Origin: Pseudocercospora fijiensis CIRAD86
Taxonomy: Eukaryota > Ascomycota > Dothideomycetes > Mycosphaerellales > Mycosphaerellaceae
DNA: 64,000 nucleotides
Reading direction: 5' to 3'
Assembly: GCF_000340215.1 (NCBI RefSeq)
Contig: NW_006921542.1
Location: 555,610 to 619,609 of the forward strand
Part shown: piece by piece, positions 59,457 through 64,000 of the stretch
How the letters are laid out: each line of letters opens with the position of its first letter
Numbering within the stretch: the first letter of the stretch is position 1
Translations under genes and position numbers: made by a program
Notes under the pieces: model-generated
What the model was told of the DNA's origin: nothing
Databases searched by the model: none
What the model saw: only the letters and a program-made list of their open reading frames with translations

Positions 59457-62400
59457 TTACCTTTTTGTTACTCGCCCGTAAGCCTTTACAGCTCGCATTT
59501 CCTTATCCTCCTATTCCTCGTCGTAAATTGTATTATACGTCTCGAAATCAACTATACTATTAATATAGCGAGTCCTATACGGGGCGCCTTCGTCTACGGG
59601 TACGGCGTATAATATATAATAGACTAGTAGTAGGCTATATACCCGTCGCCCTTTAAGTCTACTATAGTACGGTAAAAGACGCTATAGCCGGATTGTCGTT
59701 AGACTATACGCATCCTTGTACTCGCTCTTATCGTTAACATAGTCGTAAAGCTTAACAAAAACGCCTATAACGGGCCTCCGTTTCGTCCTAAGCCCCTTCC
59801 TATATTTAATTCCTATTTCTATATTAATCGAGATTACGTACTTTAGTTAAGCTAGTAGGCGACCGCCGAATCGAACCGCTAATTTATTAGGTGTTTCTAT
59901 ACAATTAACGTTATATTCCTATACCTATATAAAATTATAACGTCTGTTGCCGTAGAGCCCCTCCTAGTTTAGTATACATCTCGCGAAGTCGGCTGCTACT
60001 ACGTTAGGATGTTCTATATCCTTACCCGTAGGCTTCTAGCATCGGATTCTACCGTAGAAGCAGATCTCTATGTCTAGGACGTATATATAGTCCGTTACGA
60101 TGTCGTTAGGGTCGGCTACGGTACTTAATGCGCTATTCTTATCGTAGGCACCCTATTGCCGCACGAATACCGCAATCGCTTATTAGAAGTCGCGACCTAA
60201 GTTCTCTTCTATTGTAGCTATAGCCTCCCTTATCGTAATCTACTTAACCGATTTCTTTCCGTCCCTCTATCTCTCGGGCTAGTATCCTCGGATGTCCTCT
60301 ACTAGCCGTGCTACAGTTAGTATTATTAGCTGTTACGTATACTCCCTAATAGTGCGAGCATTTGTAGGGATTGCTATATATTCTTTATCGTCTTCGGCCT
60401 GCATGTTTAATCTATTAGCATCGCTATCTAGTATACTTTCTTCCTAGCTAGGCTTCTTGTTTGTTAGCCGAAATGTAAGCTTTAGTAGTTTATAGTATTT
60501 GTGCTCGAAATAGCTAGTATTTAAGTCTAGAAGATTGCCGAACGTCTTAATATAGCTCGGGGCATATGTTATACCGTAGAATTTCGGTATATTAAAGTGC
60601 CCTTCTATTTGTGTTATTATTAGCTCGTTAGCTTCGTCGTCCTCGTCTATTGTAACTGTATCGTCGTTATTTAGGTCGTTCGTTCTTCGCGTAGTAGCCT
60701 TCGCCTCCCGCTAGGCCCTCTTCTATACCTTTATTACCCTATATAGGCGAAACACATTCTTCTATTCGTTTATCCGGTGCAATGCTATCCTAAGATACTT
60801 AACTGTTTCGTCGTTATAGCATCTATATATCGCTAGAACGGTAAAGTCTACTAGTATACGTAGAAATCTTATCGCCTACAGTTAACGGACCTCTTCGAGT
60901 AGTAGTATAAATATAACTAATAAGACTCGTAGGACGCTTTGCTGCTCTTAGCCTGTCTACTAAGTAACTGCTAAGTAGTAGCAGAACTTGCGAAGATTAG
61001 TGTATACGGGTATATACGCGAACCGTCTATCTAGTATCGTATCGATAATCCCTTATACTACTGTTTTCCCTAGCTTTCTTGTTTTAGTAGACAGGCCCTT
61101 ATTCGGGGTCGAGTCGGCAACTAGTCGGTATCTCCTCGTTTTTATATAGCTTATCTTGTCTACTAGTAGGTCCGTAGTCTATTAGATTACGTGCATTAGC
61201 ACTCCTTTTAGTAGCTAGTATAGTGTGTCTACTACTAAAGACCGGTATATATCGACGTGTTTCTAGCGCTATATAAAGCAATCGATATCGTAGACGTTCT
61301 ACGGATCCTTCGCTATATATTCGCCTTTGCGTTGCCTTAGATGTCGCTACTTCGTAGATTCGTATAACCGCTATTCTACTATAATATCGAGGTGCTCTCG
61401 TTCTATCGGGTACACTAGGCAACTTAGGCAATATATGTTTGTCTTAACTCCGGTAATTGCAACTTGCTCTTTATAGTCTACTAACATTACTACTAAGATT
61501 AGAAAGTACCTACGCGTCGCGCTATCTGCGTATATAATATCCTAGCCCTCGCCGTCGGCCGCTTTTATAGCGGAGCGAAATATGTATACTATCGACATGT
61601 AATATACACTGTTTTTAGTAAAACTATCGCTATCCTTAACGACCGGCAGTAGTCCTAGTAAGATCGTGCTAGGTCTGTTATTCGCGTTACGTACTCGTAC
61701 GTATAGGTTTCCGATAGTAAGGTATATAGGGTATGCTATTAAGTTACCTTAGTAGTTAGTTATCTACGTTTTATCGGTTAATACGATTAGAGGTACGATC
61801 GTTACGCCGTCTATGTTTATCTTGCTTTAGGTATCCTACTACTAGTCTACTAACGCTATATTAGAGTAGATTCGCCGTAGTAGGTCGTTAGTCGTCTACG
61901 CTCGATATAGCTTATATACTAGATTATTCCTAAAGCTACTATAACCTATTAAGAATATTACTGCTTTCTTAACGGATCGGTATCGTAGTACTAGCTCCGT
62001 ACTGCCGTAACCCGTTCGACTTGTCGGAAGGCATAGCTTTCGAACCTTTATTTAACCTAATGCCCTCGATAGTAGTATACCGCCGGCTCGCAGTTTCGAC
62101 GTTATAGCCTTTATACTTTTCTAGCTTAGTAGATCGTGTAGTGGTGCTAGCCTCTCGTCTTCGAAAAGCCTCGCAATTGTATATCCGGATATTCTCTCTC
62201 TCTTTAAGAATTGCGCAAAGCTTATATCGAATAGTAACTTAAATGTTCCGTACTCGCCCGAAGTATCTTGTGTTCGTATTTTAACGCTGCTTATAGATTA
62301 GGCGCTTGTATTTACTCTACTATACTAAACTATAATTATGCTATACCTAGCTATAGGCTTGCTAGCGGCACGGCTAGTATATTCGGTAAATATATCGATA

Positions 62401-63120
62401 TTATCCGCGGTACGGTAGCCTTTTAGTATTAGCCGTAATCTTATTAACTTCTAGCTTCCTAGCGTTATTGTCGTTCCGGCGGCAGTTGCCTATACGCTTT
62501 CTATTTCGTCTTCGTCCGCTAGGCTATCCTATATATCGAATTCCGGTAATTTAAGATATCTATCCTATTTAATACTATCTACACTTCCCTTGTCTTCCTA
62601 TAGCGCTAGTACTGTTAGCGTTAATGTCGTTGCTAGAATAGCTTCTATTGTACCTTCTTTATTTACGTCTTGCTATATGCCTTCTAGTGTCGATCTGTCG
62701 TCGGCTTGTTCGGCGCTCTAGTTACTACCTTAGATCGTATATAAGTTAAGTCGGGCTCGCTTCGCGGCATTGTTTGTAGTAGAATCGTGCTCGGTAAATT
62801 CTTTTAGTACGACGCGTTTCTCGCACTTGTTTCTATATTGCTTATAGCTGTAGGAGCTTTTAAGTAGCCGGTTATATAACCCGCATTCGATGTAGTAAGA
62901 TATTACTATATATGTAGTTAGCTTTCGATAATAGGCGCTAGTGCTATAGCTACTATAGGGTTGCCGTATGTCGACGTATACGAAGTTACTAAGGCTCTAC
63001 TACTACGAAGTTAGGTATAAGTCGGGGTCCGACTCGATATCGATTCGTAGCCCGCGGATTCGGCAAAATCTCGGATTTATCCCGTTCGATTATACTAACT
63101 TAATGTTACTCTACTAGCGC
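59457..63120 (-). pseudogene. Plavaka/KDZ-like transposase relic
   Basis: A continuous minus-strand frame of about 1,220 codons to TAA 59457-59459, with scattered RIP stops. Blocks: 'GVTIVPLIVLTDKT' (about 61765-61805) and 'NLIAYPIYLTIGNLYVRVRN' (about 61690-61750) match the conserved region of Plavaka transposases (VLxSDKT followed by xPxYxxxGNxxxxVR). 'DIIYADSATRRYFLILVVML' and 'DYKEQVAITGVKTNIYCLSC' follow (about 61420-61555), as does a 'GHFNIPKF' to 'IKTFGNLLDLNT' zone (60530-60600). Such enzymes cut and paste DNA. The N-terminus is uncertain. Identification rests on remembered motif pattern and order; no search was run. Confidence 0.65.
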
Positions 63121-64000
63121 CTCTTGCGATAATATTTAAATACTAATTTGTGTACCGACTCGCCGTCCGACTCGGCTACTAGTTAGGACTAATCGGAAAA
63201 TTAATACTAAATATAAACGACCGTACTACACTTCGACTAGACTTCTACGTTACTTCTAACGCCCTAAGGCCTGTATATTATACCGTAAAATGCGTTATAT
63301 ATGTTTAATTCCGTATACGCACAGGAGCAGCATTACTCCGGTTTAATACTGCCCCGTAGCATTATTAATTACGTTAAATTCGCCCGGTACTACTAAGGCT
63401 TGCTCTAGTTATATTATAGCTAGGTTGTATTCCTAAGCAAAGTAAACGAATAGCGCTCGAGTAACTACTAGCAAGTATTGCTTAGCCGACTTAGTAACGA
63501 CGTCGTTTGAGGCGGCATCTAATAAGCGGTTTATGTCAAATCTAAGGCCTCTAAGACTCGTAGCAGTTACGACTACCCTGTCGGTGCGCCTATTAGATAG
63601 AAGTATAAAGCCTTATCCTATCGACTCTATTTGATTTTCACATATATGCTATCATATACACGCTATTATATATACGCTATTATATAGACCTATACGCCGA
63701 CTTATTAATATTAACCTATGTCTTAACCTCTAGCGTAGCTAAGTATCGGGTCTCGCGTCGCTCTAGGGATAGTGCGCTAGTTATCCGCTCCCTAGCTAAT
63801 AGCACTATTCTATTAGCTAGAGCCCGCGGCTCTAACCCGCTTTAGGGTTCTAGGTATTAAGGTCGGCTAGGTATGTTTCCGGTTAGGGTCGAATTGCCCT
63901 TATACTAGACTATATCTTCGACGTAGCGAGATCTAGAGCTAATCGTATCGATGTAGGTACTTTAGCCGGGTATTACCTACTCGCTCGCCTACACTTAATA
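63121..64000. other. mostly unassigned; coding-like stretch 63250-63630 on the minus strand
   Basis: The minus strand reads about 125 codons with few stops from 63630 down (fragments 'TATSLRGLRFDINRLLDAAS' and 'KSAKQYLLVVTRALFVYFA'). No family is recognised. It may be a 5' exon or flank of the Plavaka-like gene in another frame, or a separate gene. To its right are a short CGCTATTATATA repeat (63660-63690) and an imperfect inverted repeat (CTAGCTAATAG / CTATTAGCTAG, 63803-63823). Nothing else seen to the window end. Confidence 0.4.

Noticed and set aside
59427..59612. 61-codon plus frame
   Set aside because: Antisense to the C-terminus of the transposase relic; no independent support.
61099..61431. 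Longest open frame of the window, 110 codons on the minus strand
   Set aside because: It overlaps the transposase relic in a different frame; the transposase motifs lie in the neighbouring frame, so this is a chance opening.

Overview
The window is a gene-free block of nested, decayed transposable elements. It most likely comes from a filamentous ascomycete (Pezizomycotina). The main reason is the signature of repeat-induced point mutation (RIP): CpA and TpG are strongly depleted, TpA is very common and CpG is kept. CAG, CAA and TGG codons have turned into TAG or TAA all over otherwise collinear reading frames. Six-frame translation therefore shows almost no open frames, yet reading through the stops recovers long element proteins on both strands. 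I see no intact host gene, tRNA, rRNA or CRISPR array, and I cannot name the species.

Layout, left to right. 1-834: the end of a Ty1/Copia pol (RT tail and RNase H). 2575-2967: a short inverted-repeat element that largely escaped RIP. About 2968-8600: a Tad-like LINE on the minus strand (ORF1, endonuclease, RT). 9271-9586 and 17191-18905: a Copia gag-protease relic split by a 7.6 kb minisatellite (9588-17190) that has higher-order structure and two non-repetitive leaders. 19521-19736 and 47116-49867: two halves of one minus-strand Ty3/Gypsy element (E), separated by 27 kb of later insertions. 49868-54912: a truncated Ty3/Gypsy copy (C). 54914 to about 59000: another truncated Ty3/Gypsy element (D). 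59457-63120: a minus-strand Plavaka/KDZ-like transposase relic. The last 0.9 kb is mostly unassigned.

The centre of interest is a large Ty3/Gypsy family with 279-bp LTRs (copies A, B and C). Copy B (34485-46749) is a complete 12.3 kb element nested in the 3' untranslated part of copy A. Copy A (19741-47111) is itself inserted in element E. Target duplications support both events (CTAA for B, CTAG for A). Removing A makes E's reading frame continuous. A and B carry three ORFs: gag-protease (993 codons), RT-RNase H-integrase (about 1230 codons) and an extra downstream ORF3 (910 codons including the stop) of unknown function. ORF lengths agree between copies apart from one 12-bp difference. Every ORF boundary carries a GC-centred near-palindrome (consensus about AATACTACCCCGGGGGTGTT), five per element. 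Copy A also has a 2,817-bp internal tandem duplication that predates RIP.

The order of events, inferred from nesting: Copia relic and E, then A into E, B into A, C into or next to E, D into C, then the Plavaka-like element next to D. RIP acted on nearly all of it. The 2.6-2.9 kb inverted-repeat element looks younger than the RIP episode.
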